A DNA stretch of 64,000 bases from F1-80-MAGs062 sp046345315 (GTDB lineage: Bacteria; Planctomycetota; Planctomycetia; Planctomycetales; Planctomycetaceae). The translations under genes and the position numbers were made by a program. The notes below the pieces were generated by a model. It searched no databases, had not been told where the DNA came from, and saw only the letters and a list, made by a program, of their open reading frames with translations. The DNA lies in contig JBKDKA010000068.1 in NCBI GenBank assembly GCA_046345315.1, positions 1 to 64,000 on the forward strand, written 5' to 3'. This document shows positions 36,059-44,357 of this stretch, one piece after another; the first letter of the stretch is position 1, and every line of letters starts with the position of its first letter.

Positions 36059-37618
36059 TTACTCACCGAAGCCAAGCTTACCCAGCCACCGTCGAGAGCC
36101 GGCATTCTTTCCGGCAGCTGCAGCGCTGCCGGCGATTGTTCCATCGGGGTTGATGGTCAATCCAAGCTGTCGAGCATTTCGTTCGATCTGATGGCGAGAA
36201 GTTTCCAGCTGAGTCGCCAGCCTGGCGACTCGAGCTCGTTCGAGTGAAAGCTCCAGTTCGCCCATTCGTACCTGCTGATCAAGTCTCTGAAGCGTCTGCC
36301 GAATCTTTTCAGCAACGACTTCCGGAACCTCTGAAGCCAACACTCGCAGCTGATCAACTGACAATCCGTCCCCGGCCAGAATTGTCCTGCGTCGCAGCCG
36401 ACTGATCAGCTGAGAAATCAGGCTCTCACGCGCCTTCATGATTTCACGAAGTTCGGATTCCGGTGCTGTATCCGGATCGCAGTGAATCTGATGATTCAGA
36501 ATCTCATTCAGCTCGTCATCATCATTCAGCGACTGCGTTGATTCGGTCTCTGACGACGAGCAATTGTCGGAATTCTCCGACGAAGAACGACCGATCGACG
36601 CAGCTCCGTCGCCGTGATGGGTGTCGTCCTGCGTGGATTTGTCGGATCCGCTGAGCAGCTCTCGACGAATATCGTCCCATGACTTTGCCGGCATGACGGC
36701 TGGTTGAGACACCGAGCGTTTCGCAGCAGATGTGTCGCTCTGCAATCGGTCACGGAGTGCAGTGCTCGCGCTGTCAGTGTTTCCTGAGCGAGTCGAGTTT
36801 CCACTGTCTTTCTGAGAGGCGGAGATCTCACGACTGGATGCGGACGCCGCTGGCGCTGCTAAGCTCAGTGTGAACTCCGGCAGCACTGCGTGGAGAGTCT
36901 CACGAAATCGGTCTGCGAGACGAGTCTCGAGCGCGAACAGCATCGTTTCCACATCATCACGTCGCAGACCGTGGTGTGCAGATGAAGTGAAGATGGCTTC
37001 GGTCAGTGTACGCAGCACTTCCCCCTGTGAGTGAGCTGTATCCCTGCTGACCTTCGATAGCTGCTGGACAGCCCCATTCAGATCGGAACGCAGTTCCTCA
37101 GAGAAATGCTTGAGCTCGTCATGAATTCCCGGTGCCGCAACTGTCTCTTCTTTGGTGGAAGACTTCGCTGCACTGTCAGCCTGAGTGTCTTCGGTTCGCA
37201 ACTCGATCACTTTGGACTGAACGTCTCGCTCAGCGAGAATGGAACCGGTCGCAGTACTTTCCACGCCTGCAGAGCTCTGGGAAGCAAGCTTCTGTACTGT
37301 CGCAGGAAGCGGCGTCGGAACGGGTGACACTGTCTCCTGTCGAACTTCTGGCAGAGCCACAGCAGCACAGTGAGAATCGATGAGATCGCTGCATTCGAGC
37401 GTTGCGCAGGTGGTCTCCGAGTTCACCGTCGATGAAGGACGGCGAAACGTCTGAGATTCTGAATGACGATTTCGACGGCGTCGGGAACGTTTGCTGTTCC
37501 GACCAGGCGAACTGCCGTGCGAATCCTCATACTTTTCTGGAAATTCCGGGTGACCCATTTCAGAAACGCATTCTCTGGGGACTGACAAAGGGGAACTCAG
37601 GAAAGCTAGCTCATCCAT
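36059..37618 (-). CDS. Large disordered/coiled-coil protein of unknown function
   Basis: A 519-residue protein without recognisable domain. The N-terminal 60 residues are basic (KRSRRRRNRHSES). Residues 60-330 are Ser/Thr/Glu-rich, with a helical stretch at 165-250 (HDELKHFSEELRSDLNGAV, RLADRFRETLHAVLPEF). The C-terminal part (about 385-500) is a predicted coiled coil (ESELREIMKARESLISQL, VAEKIRQTLQRLDQQVRM, LATQLETSRHQIERNARQL) ending in NPDGTIAGSAAAAGKNAGSRRWLGKLGFGE. No signal peptide or membrane helix, so cytoplasmic. The start is uncertain; ATG at 37558 is an alternative. It is divergent from the FHA-domain gene. The FHA neighbour and a Ser/Thr-rich body would fit a phosphorylated scaffold, which is only a guess. 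Confidence 0.7.
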   Translation of the reverse strand: MDELAFLSSPLSVPRECVSEMGHPEFPEKYEDSHGSSPGRNSKRSRRRRNRHSESQTFRRPSSTVNSETTCATLECSDLIDSHCAAVALPEVRQETVSPVPTPLPATVQKLASQSSAGVESTATGSILAERDVQSKVIELRTEDTQADSAAKSSTKEETVAAPGIHDELKHFSEELRSDLNGAVQQLSKVSRDTAHSQGEVLRTLTEAIFTSSAHHGLRRDDVETMLFALETRLADRFRETLHAVLPEFTLSLAAPAASASSREISASQKDSGNSTRSGNTDSASTALRDRLQSDTSAAKRSVSQPAVMPAKSWDDIRRELLSGSDKSTQDDTHHGDGAASIGRSSSENSDNCSSSETESTQSLNDDDELNEILNHQIHCDPDTAPESELREIMKARESLISQLISRLRRRTILAGDGLSVDQLRVLASEVPEVVAEKIRQTLQRLDQQVRMGELELSLERARVARLATQLETSRHQIERNARQLGLTINPDGTIAGSAAAAGKNAGSRRWLGKLGFGE

Positions 37619-37835
37619 TCAGGCCGGATGCAGACAGGACGTTTCCTGCAGGCGGATCGACTCGCCCGGTCTTCCGAAGATTGCGCGGATGACGAATCTG
37701 ATGATTCTCCAGACGGAAAAACCTGTGGCGGTTCCTGTACGCGTGCTATCATCATGACTGTTTTGAAGTCCACCGGATGTTGACACGAAGACGAATCTGC
37801 CCGTGCAGACAGCGACGATTCTGGAAGTAAGACTC

Positions 37836-38252
37836 ATGCGTCTCATTCTGAAAAACATGCTTCTCGAAGATGGTCGAAGGGTCATCTCCGCTGCGGATCT
37901 GCCGATGACGATCGGGAGAAGTCGTCGTGCCGGAATTACGATTTCTGATTCTCAGATGAGCCGAATTCATTCGGAGTTCAGGCTCAACGCTGCTGGTCGA
38001 ATTGAAATCGCTGACATGCAGTCGACGAATCTGACGATCGTCAATGATCAGGATGTCGAGCATGTGGAATTGAAGACCGGCGATCGAGTTCTGCTGGGAG
38101 ATACTGAGTTCCAGATTGAAATCGATCACTCCGATCTTGATCTACATGAACGAACCACTCGGGAGATTCCGCTGACCGGGCAGAGCGGAGTGGCCAGCCA
38201 AAATCGCAGCGAAGCGATCGATCGAAGAAGTGAGGCGGCTGAACAATCCTGA
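37836..38252 (+). CDS. FHA-domain protein
   Basis: A 138-residue protein that is essentially one forkhead-associated domain (about residues 1-95) plus a charged tail. Conserved residues are GRSRRAGITISD and MSRIHSEFR (the Gly-Arg, Ser-Arg-x-His core that binds phosphothreonine), then DMQSTNLTIVND in the place of the usual NGT loop (Asn-Leu instead of Asn-Gly). FHA domains read Thr-phosphorylated partners of Hanks-type kinases. ATG 37836, with GGAAG upstream, is preferred to the GTG at 37803. csrA follows about 290 nt later on the same strand. Confidence 0.85.
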   Translation: MRLILKNMLLEDGRRVISAADLPMTIGRSRRAGITISDSQMSRIHSEFRLNAAGRIEIADMQSTNLTIVNDQDVEHVELKTGDRVLLGDTEFQIEIDHSDLDLHERTTREIPLTGQSGVASQNRSEAIDRRSEAAEQS

Positions 38253-38544
38253 GCGGCCGTCACAATCGGAAGAGTCATTTCAACCGTCAACGGCAAAATA
38301 CGACTGTGCCCTACAGTCCGGCAGAACCCTACACTAACCCCCTGGTGTTTCGGCATTTCTTGCAGATTTCTCGTGCGTCAGGTCGAAACTCGTTTTAGGT
38401 TCAAACGCCTCAGGACGCAGTGCGTCTGGAACGGGTTGTTTTTTTGGGGCGCCGTATCGGGCAGAACTGCTGGTGTCAGCAGATCATGGCATAGATGTCC
38501 GGCCGGCAATCATTCACGATGAAAGATTCACCAGGGACTGGCCA

Positions 38545-38733
38545 ATGTTAGTACTCAGCCGAAAAAAAGATGAGAAGATCGTAATCGGTGACAACATCAC
38601 ACTGATGGTCATCGAGATCCGTGGCGACAAAGTTCGCCTTGGCATCGAGGCGCCCCGCGATGTGACCGTGCATCGTGAAGAGGTTTACGAGGCGATCAAG
38701 CGAGAGAGTTCTGACGAGAAGAAGTCGAGCTGA
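38545..38733 (+). CDS. csrA: Carbon storage regulator, RNA-binding translational regulator
   Basis: A 62-residue CsrA/RsmA protein. It starts MLVLSRKKDEKIVIGDNITL and continues with VIEIRGDKVRLGIEAPRDVTVHREEVY; Arg-6-like LSRK and the VHREEVY strand form the RNA-binding face, which recognises GGA in hairpin loops around ribosome-binding sites and so represses or activates mRNAs. The ATG at 38545 is the true start, with AGGGA eight bases upstream; the frame happens to be open to 38473. A charged tail follows the fold. It ends 11 nt from the convergent der gene. Confidence 0.96.
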   Translation: MLVLSRKKDEKIVIGDNITLMVIEIRGDKVRLGIEAPRDVTVHREEVYEAIKRESSDEKKSS

Positions 38734-38744
38734 TTTCTGAGCTT

Positions 38745-40346
38745 TCAGTCAGATGCGTAGTCGTGAATCCCGCTGATCTTCGGTGGCGGCTCAGTTAGCT
38801 TCTGCGATTCGGAAGCCTCCTGATCATCCTCCGGAAGTTCTGAATCGGCGGGAAGCCAGTCGACACGATCAGATTCCGCATCGTCCTCGCCGGCTGTCTC
38901 ATCAGATATCCAGTCCTGGTCCTCAACGTCAAATTCTGAACCTTCTGACGCCGTCGAGACCAGGTAGTTACCTTCCTTTCGAGTGAATGCATCCGAGCGA
39001 TTCGGGTCAGTCTCTCCGCGAGCTCGCAGCACCAGTCTGATTGGCACCTCCTGAAACGGAGTTGCCTCACGCAGAAACCCGAGCAGATAACGTTTCCAGG
39101 ATTCGTCGAGGAGTCCGGGATCGTTGCATTTGAGCACAATCGTCGGAGGTGCTCCTTCAATCTGTGACGCGAAATAAATTCTTGGACGACGATTGCGCCG
39201 AATCGGTGGTGGATTTCGGTCAATGGCCATCCGAATGGCCCTGTTCAGTCGGCCTGTACTCATTCGGCGACAGGCCTGCTTGTAGACGCTCTGTGCCAGA
39301 TTCAGGAGCTTTCTGATATTCCGACCGTTCTTTGCGGTCAGGATTGCGATTGGAACGTGGCGCATCGAGCTGAATGCTTTGAAGAGATACTCCGTCCAGC
39401 GATCGGAAGTCATTCCTTCTGCCAGTGCCAGATCCCATTTGTTGATCACAAAGATGCACGGCTTCATCTGCTCGGCGATTTCTTCAACAAGCTGCTTGTC
39501 AACTTTCGAAATCGTCTGAGTCGCATCGAAGAACATCAGAACCATGTCGGCCCGACGAATACTCCGCTGAGCTCGCACAAGTCCGTAAAACTCCACATCG
39601 CTGGCCAGGCTCTTTCGTTTACGAACACCGGGTGTGTCAATTGCAACGAATGATCGGCCATCGACTTCGAACCGAATATCGATACTGTCCCGCGTCGTCC
39701 CGGGAATCTCGCTGACAATAACACGCTCCGATTCCGCGAGCTGATTAATGAACGTGCTCTTTCCGACATTTCTCCGGCCAACCACCGCGAGCCGCATGTC
39801 TGCCGGAGAAAGCAGTTCAGCACCTTCGGAGTCTTCCGTTGGAAGAGCCGGAGGAAGATTTCGAATGATCTCTTCAATCAGAAGGTCACGGTTTCGATTG
39901 GCCTTCACGCTTGTGGAAACAAGCGGCACATTCACAAGCTGAAGAAATGCGGGAGCTTCGATGTCCAGCTTTGGAGAATCACACTTATTGACGACCATCA
40001 GCATCGGTTTCTGTGTCCGCCTGACGCGATCTGCCACCTGTTCGTCAAGCGGTGTGATACCTGACTTTGCGTCGACGACAAACAGAAGCAGATCGCACTC
40101 ATTCAGACCGTGCTGAATCTGCCGTTCAATATCTGCCGAAAGGTCATCGCTGTCGACGATTCCGATCCCGCCGGTGTCCACCAGTTCAAAATATCGCTCC
40201 TGCTCATGCATGATCCAGGTGACGCGATCTCGAGTCACTCCCGCAGTCGGGTCGACGATGGAAATCAGGCGCGCAGCCATCCAGTTCAGGAGTGAACTCT
40301 TTCCGACATTCGGGCGGCCGACAATTGCCACTTTCGGGATGGCCAT
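38745..40346 (-). CDS. der: GTPase Der, 50S ribosome biogenesis
   Basis: A 533-residue EngA/Der protein with two consecutive G domains. The first has GRPNVGKSS (about residues 10-18), DTGGIG and NKCD; the second has GRRNVGKST (about 190), DTPGVRKR and NKWD. A KH-like domain follows (to about residue 455) with RNRRPRIYFASQIEGAPP. It matures the large ribosomal subunit. A C-terminal acidic extension of about 70 residues (EDDAESDRVDWLPADSELPE) goes beyond the usual length and is probably disordered. ATG 40346 is chosen as MAIPKVAIVGRPNVG is the family start and GGAAAG precedes it; the frame is open to 40403. Convergent with csrA, with only 11 nt between stops. Confidence 0.97.
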   Translation of the reverse strand: MAIPKVAIVGRPNVGKSSLLNWMAARLISIVDPTAGVTRDRVTWIMHEQERYFELVDTGGIGIVDSDDLSADIERQIQHGLNECDLLLFVVDAKSGITPLDEQVADRVRRTQKPMLMVVNKCDSPKLDIEAPAFLQLVNVPLVSTSVKANRNRDLLIEEIIRNLPPALPTEDSEGAELLSPADMRLAVVGRRNVGKSTFINQLAESERVIVSEIPGTTRDSIDIRFEVDGRSFVAIDTPGVRKRKSLASDVEFYGLVRAQRSIRRADMVLMFFDATQTISKVDKQLVEEIAEQMKPCIFVINKWDLALAEGMTSDRWTEYLFKAFSSMRHVPIAILTAKNGRNIRKLLNLAQSVYKQACRRMSTGRLNRAIRMAIDRNPPPIRRNRRPRIYFASQIEGAPPTIVLKCNDPGLLDESWKRYLLGFLREATPFQEVPIRLVLRARGETDPNRSDAFTRKEGNYLVSTASEGSEFDVEDQDWISDETAGEDDAESDRVDWLPADSELPEDDQEASESQKLTEPPPKISGIHDYASD

Positions 40347-40777
40347 GAACAAATCTTTCCGGCTCAGTGGGGCCTCGGAATTCGCCGGGCACAGACCACT
40401 CACCGCAATAAGCTGCTTTTTGAAAACGTCCTGACAGCAGCCAGCATAACGCGCTGCACCATCAGATTGCGGAAGTTAATCTGATCCCGCCACGAGATGA
40501 TAAAGCATCCGACAGAAGATTGAAACTCAGGACCGCTCACAACTGAATGTGATCCTGTTTCAAGCAGACATCCCACGTTTTCGCTCTGCTGAACACTCTG
40601 ACATCGAAATTCCGCCGACGAATGAAACTTCATCGGCAGTTTCTGCCGACTGAAGTCAAAACAGAACAATGGTTTACGACGATCATCGTGTTGAGAATCG
40701 ATATTGATCACAAATTCATTACCGCCGTATGATGACGACGGTTCCTTCCCGTTCGCTTTCATTCGGCACAGACCACT
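40347..40777. other. Intergenic region between divergent der and PpiC genes
   Basis: About 430 nt. A minus-strand 141-codon frame (40400-40825) overlaps the signal peptide of the PpiC protein and shows no family motif. The region should contain both promoters. Confidence 0.45.
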
Positions 40778-41986
40778 GTGACAAAATCCAACGTCACATT
40801 CATTCTCAGTGTTCAGAGCAGGCACCGACGCACTCTGCGATGGTGGCTGTGCGTGCTCTGTCTGCCAGCTCTGCTTTTCATCACGGGATGTAAAGGTCGT
40901 TCGATCAAGGTCGAGAACCCCGTATTCGGCGCAGCACCGCCTCGTAAATCGCTGGTCAACTCCTCGGCTGATGCAGAAGAGTCTCGCATCGTCGAGAACG
41001 AAAAAGAGAAGAACATCCGAAAAACGGGTTTCTCGTCTGAGACAGGCTCAGACACGGAGCTCACCGGAACCACGATTGTGGCACACGTCAACGGGCAGGC
41101 GGTATTCCTCGATGACGTGCTCGGTGGCTATCGGCTGGTTCTCGAAAGACACAAAGAGATCTCCGCTTCCGACCGTCAGAAACTGCTGTGGAAAGCTCTT
41201 CGAGACAAACTTCCGGGCCACATCGATCAGGAAGTCGTGCTTCAGGCGCTCAATGCGAAAGTGCCCGAAGATCGGCGTGAAGTGATTCGAGAATCCATGG
41301 AACCACAGTTCCAGAAACTCGTCGAGAAAATTCGTGCCGACAAGGGGCTCAGTACTGACCAGGAACTGAATGAGCTTCTGGCAGGTGACGGAATGTCCAT
41401 CGAGCAGCTCCGCGAGGTGTTCATGCGAGCTCAGATGGTGAACGGATACGTTGGAACGGTTGCCAGCGCTCCGAAAAACATCGATCGACAGGAACTGGTC
41501 GATTATTATCAGGAAAACATCCGCGAGTTCACTCCGACGGAGAAGGTCCGTTATTCGGAAATCGTGATCCGATTCTCCGAGCACGGAGGGCGTCAGGGTG
41601 CCGAAAAGGTTCTCAGGAATCTTCAAGAAGAACTGAAGAAGGGGCGAGACTTCGGACAGGCCGCCGCGTCATTCTCCGACAATCTGAGTGCGGAGAAAAA
41701 CGGTGATATGGGCTGGCTGGAACGCGGAGCACTGGCAGACAAGGATCTCGAAGAACTGCTCTTCAGCACTCCTCAGGGCGAAACAACAGATGTTCAGATT
41801 CGAGACGAGCGATTCGAGCTCTACCATGTGATCAATCACACAAAGGAACGGTCCATTCCGTTTCAGGACGTTCAGAAAGAGATCGAGAAGACGCTGCTGA
41901 ACAAGAAGGCGGAAGAAGCTCGCGCCAAGGTTCTGAAAGACCTCAAATCGCGGGTGGCAATCTCCTCGATTCTTGAACAGGCATAA
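40778..41986 (+). CDS. PpiC-type peptidyl-prolyl isomerase lipoprotein (SurA/PrsA-like)
   Basis: A 402-residue lipoprotein. The signal peptide (WWLCVLCLPALLFITGC, lipobox Cys at residue 38) is followed by a Ser-rich linker, a SurA/PrsA N-terminal-like helical domain (about 100-245; DDVLGGYRLVLERHKE, DQEVVLQALNAKVP), and a parvulin domain (about 245-345) with EKVRYSEIVIRF, GRDFGQAAASFSDN and GDMGWLERGALADKDLEELLF. It ends in a charged helix. It should assist folding of exported or outer-membrane proteins outside the cytoplasmic membrane. The GTG start has no strong ribosome-binding site. The end is convergent with livF, about 40 nt away. Confidence 0.92.
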   Translation: MTKSNVTFILSVQSRHRRTLRWWLCVLCLPALLFITGCKGRSIKVENPVFGAAPPRKSLVNSSADAEESRIVENEKEKNIRKTGFSSETGSDTELTGTTIVAHVNGQAVFLDDVLGGYRLVLERHKEISASDRQKLLWKALRDKLPGHIDQEVVLQALNAKVPEDRREVIRESMEPQFQKLVEKIRADKGLSTDQELNELLAGDGMSIEQLREVFMRAQMVNGYVGTVASAPKNIDRQELVDYYQENIREFTPTEKVRYSEIVIRFSEHGGRQGAEKVLRNLQEELKKGRDFGQAAASFSDNLSAEKNGDMGWLERGALADKDLEELLFSTPQGETTDVQIRDERFELYHVINHTKERSIPFQDVQKEIEKTLLNKKAEEARAKVLKDLKSRVAISSILEQA

Positions 41987-42026
41987 TCCCTCGGATGCAG
42001 CCAGCGGCTCTGCAGTAGCTTCATCT

Positions 42027-42761
42027 TCACGGATGGTCCGCCGAGGTGTCTTCACCGAGATAGGCGTCGCGAATTCGGCGGTCCTGGAGCAGCCGATCGG
42101 CCTGATCGCTCATCGTGATCTCGCCCGTTTCCATGACGTAACCTCGATGAGCAAGCTTCAGGGCGAGTCGCGCGTTCTGTTCCACAAGCAGTACAGCCAT
42201 TCCGTCGGCATTCAGTTTTCGAATCACATCAAAAATTCGGAGCACAATCAGCGGTGCCAGCCCGAGAGATGGTTCATCCAGAAGAAGAACCTTTGGCTTC
42301 GCCATCAATGCCCGCGCAACAGCCAGCATCTGCTGCTCGCCACCGGAAAGAGTGCCACCCGCCTGATCGCGACGCTGCTGCAGAATCGGAAACAGTTCGC
42401 AGACTGTTTCCAGATCCTTCTTCACTCCGTCTTTGTCACGGCGAGTAAACGCTCCCAGTTCGAGATTTTCGCGGACTGTCAGGCGAGGAAAGATTTTTCG
42501 CCCCTCCGGTGACTGACAAAGTCCGAGCCGCACGATCTCATGAGGCGGCAGCTTCTGAATTTCGGTTCCGTTCAGAACGATGCGACCACTGCGAGGCCGG
42601 ACCGCGCCGGAAACGGACATCAGAGTCGTTGTTTTTCCCGCCCCATTGGCACCGATGATGGTGACGATCTCGCCTTCATCCACCTGTAGTGAGATGCTCT
42701 TGAGAACTTCGATCGGCCCGTAACCTGCCGTCAGATTTTCGATTTTCAGAAGCGTGGTCAC
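42027..42761 (-). CDS. livF: Branched-chain amino acid-type ABC transporter, ATP-binding protein LivF
   Basis: A 244-residue ABC ATPase of normal family length. Walker A is IGANGAGKTT (about residues 36-45), Q-loop in GLCQSPEGRKIF, signature LSGGEQQ, Walker B LLLDEPSLGLAP and H-loop LLVEQNARLAL. With the unusual LivG it forms the two nucleotide-binding sites energising uptake of branched-chain amino acids or related compounds (amides and urea are also imported by this family). Last gene of the livKHMGF operon, 99 nt after livG, a gap long enough for independent regulation but without a visible hairpin. Confidence 0.93.
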   Translation of the reverse strand: MTTLLKIENLTAGYGPIEVLKSISLQVDEGEIVTIIGANGAGKTTTLMSVSGAVRPRSGRIVLNGTEIQKLPPHEIVRLGLCQSPEGRKIFPRLTVRENLELGAFTRRDKDGVKKDLETVCELFPILQQRRDQAGGTLSGGEQQMLAVARALMAKPKVLLLDEPSLGLAPLIVLRIFDVIRKLNADGMAVLLVEQNARLALKLAHRGYVMETGEITMSDQADRLLQDRRIRDAYLGEDTSADHP

Positions 42762-42860
42762 AGGGGCCTCAGTGCTGTCCGGAAACTCATTTCAGTGATT
42801 CAGCCAATGTCGATCATTCAGGCAGTGTCAGCTAAAGTCTCGTTCGATCTCCGCAGTATC

Positions 42861-44357
42861 TCAGCTGACTTCTTCCTTGCCGAGATATGCTTCAATGACG
42901 CGAGGATTCGACCGAACCTCGGCGGGCGTTCCTTCTGCAATTTTCTGACCATAGTCGAGCACCGCGATATGGTCAGAAATTCCCATCACCAGCTTCATGT
43001 GGTGCTCGATCAGAAGTATGGTCGTTTCCGTATCGCGAATCTTCCGAATCAGGTGCATCAGGTCATCGGATTCGGCGGGATTCATACCGGCCGCCGGTTC
43101 GTCAAGCAGCAGAAGTTTCGGTCGGGTTGCAAGAGCTCGAGCGATCTCCAGCCGACGCTGTTCACCGTAAGGGAGATTCCCGGCCAGTTCTTCGCTGCGA
43201 TCCTGAAGTCCCACAAACTGCAGAAGCTCAACGGCAGCTCGCCGATGTTCGGCCTCATGTCGTCGCTGAGCCGGTGTGTAGAGAAGCATTGAAAACAGAT
43301 TGCGGGAGTAAAGACGATCCATTCCGACGAGCACATTTTCCAGGACCGTCATCTTTCGAAACAGACGGATGTTCTGAAATGTTCGCGCCATTCCGGCCAG
43401 CGAAACAACATCCGTTGTGCAGCGGGATCGCTGCCAGACCGTCAGAGCTCCCAGTCCGCCAATGAACAGGCCCAGAAGTGCCGCTCCAAGCTGCAGCCGT
43501 CGAAACTGCTTCTGATCGCGTGCCAGTTGCTGAAGCTGCTGACGCTTTGCATCGGAGGCTTTCGAATCAGGTGCCGTGAACAGAACAGTGTTGCCGTCAG
43601 AAGCAAGAAATTCGAAACGACCGTTCTGCTCGACAGCATTCCATTCCCCGCCTGCCAGTCGAACCGCATCGGCATACTGTGATCTCTGTTGCTCTGCGTC
43701 GGAGATATTGCTCGCTGTCGCCAGCATGCGATTCCCGGTGGCTGGAACAATCTGCCATCGACTTCCTCGGCGCGACAGTCCGGGCTCCCCCTGGATCTGA
43801 TGCCAAACGGCAGTCAGAGCATTGCCCCAGGAAAACGGCGAACGTCGGCTGCGAAGGTACTCGACTCGGTTCAACAGTCCGTCATCATTCAGGTCATCTG
43901 TTCGGATTACAGAATGAGCATCTGTGATCCCGGAAGCAGCAAGTTCCTCAACACTGCACTGCCTGTCCCCGTTTGTGTCGAACCTGACGAAATCGGCAGC
44001 AGCCGTTGCAGGCACTCTGACTTCGTCATCATTCTGGTTCCTGATGGAAACTCGCCACAGCGGATCAATTCCGGTCATGAAGACGACAGCGGCAAGACTT
44101 GTGAGCAGCGAAACAGCGACGACAGAAGCAATGACCTTCGCGTTCAGAGGCTTTCGAAGCGTTTTCACTTCGAACATGATCTCACCTTCGGTCGGCGAAT
44201 AGATCCCCGTCACGGCATTGAAGACCGTTGTCTTTCCCGCACCATTGGGCCCGATGATTGAGCAGATGCGATGGGGAGCAACGTCCAGATCGAACTCACT
44301 GACTGCGGTGAGTCCACCGAACCTCATCGTCAGTCCGCGCAGCTGAAGAATCGTCAT
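42861..44357 (-). CDS. livG: LivG-type ABC ATPase with inserted membrane/EF-hand domain
   Basis: A 498-residue protein, about twice the usual 255. Residues 1-61 are a normal LivG N-terminus with Walker A GPNGAGKTT (36-44). Residues 314-498 complete the fold: Q-loop ARTFQNIRLF, signature region NLPYGEQRRLEIARAL, Walker B LLLLDEPAAGMNP, H-loop LLIEHHMKL. In between, residues 62-313 are an in-frame insertion: a membrane helix (about 75-97), a roughly 190-residue domain, and a second membrane helix (about 288-309). The domain has two canonical EF-hand loops, with ligands D127, N129, D131, S135, E138 and D155, N157, D159, N163, E166. Predicted topology puts this domain outside the cytoplasmic membrane. 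The start overlaps the livM stop (ATGA). ATPase role is well supported; calcium sensing is inference. Confidence 0.93.
   Translation of the reverse strand: MTILQLRGLTMRFGGLTAVSEFDLDVAPHRICSIIGPNGAGKTTVFNAVTGIYSPTEGEIMFEVKTLRKPLNAKVIASVVAVSLLTSLAAVVFMTGIDPLWRVSIRNQNDDEVRVPATAAADFVRFDTNGDRQCSVEELAASGITDAHSVIRTDDLNDDGLLNRVEYLRSRRSPFSWGNALTAVWHQIQGEPGLSRRGSRWQIVPATGNRMLATASNISDAEQQRSQYADAVRLAGGEWNAVEQNGRFEFLASDGNTVLFTAPDSKASDAKRQQLQQLARDQKQFRRLQLGAALLGLFIGGLGALTVWQRSRCTTDVVSLAGMARTFQNIRLFRKMTVLENVLVGMDRLYSRNLFSMLLYTPAQRRHEAEHRRAAVELLQFVGLQDRSEELAGNLPYGEQRRLEIARALATRPKLLLLDEPAAGMNPAESDDLMHLIRKIRDTETTILLIEHHMKLVMGISDHIAVLDYGQKIAEGTPAEVRSNPRVIEAYLGKEEVS
43419..44174 (-). other. Insertion in livG: two membrane helices flanking a paired EF-hand domain
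   Basis: Codons 62-313 of the LivG-type gene, replacing the short GKDIT-PHxIxxxGI segment of normal family members. Loop coordinates of the two EF-hands are 43860-43979. The insertion is in frame, has normal-looking codon use and is bordered on both sides by positive residues (KTLRKPLNAK before, WQRSR after), which fits an N-in/C-in hairpin in the membrane. Confidence 0.85.

Noticed and set aside
42861..44357. Possibility that the long LivG results from a frameshift or gene fusion error
   Set aside because: The frame is continuous, both halves of the ATPase are intact in the same frame, and the insert itself has ordered features (paired EF-hands, two membrane helices), so a sequencing artefact is unlikely.
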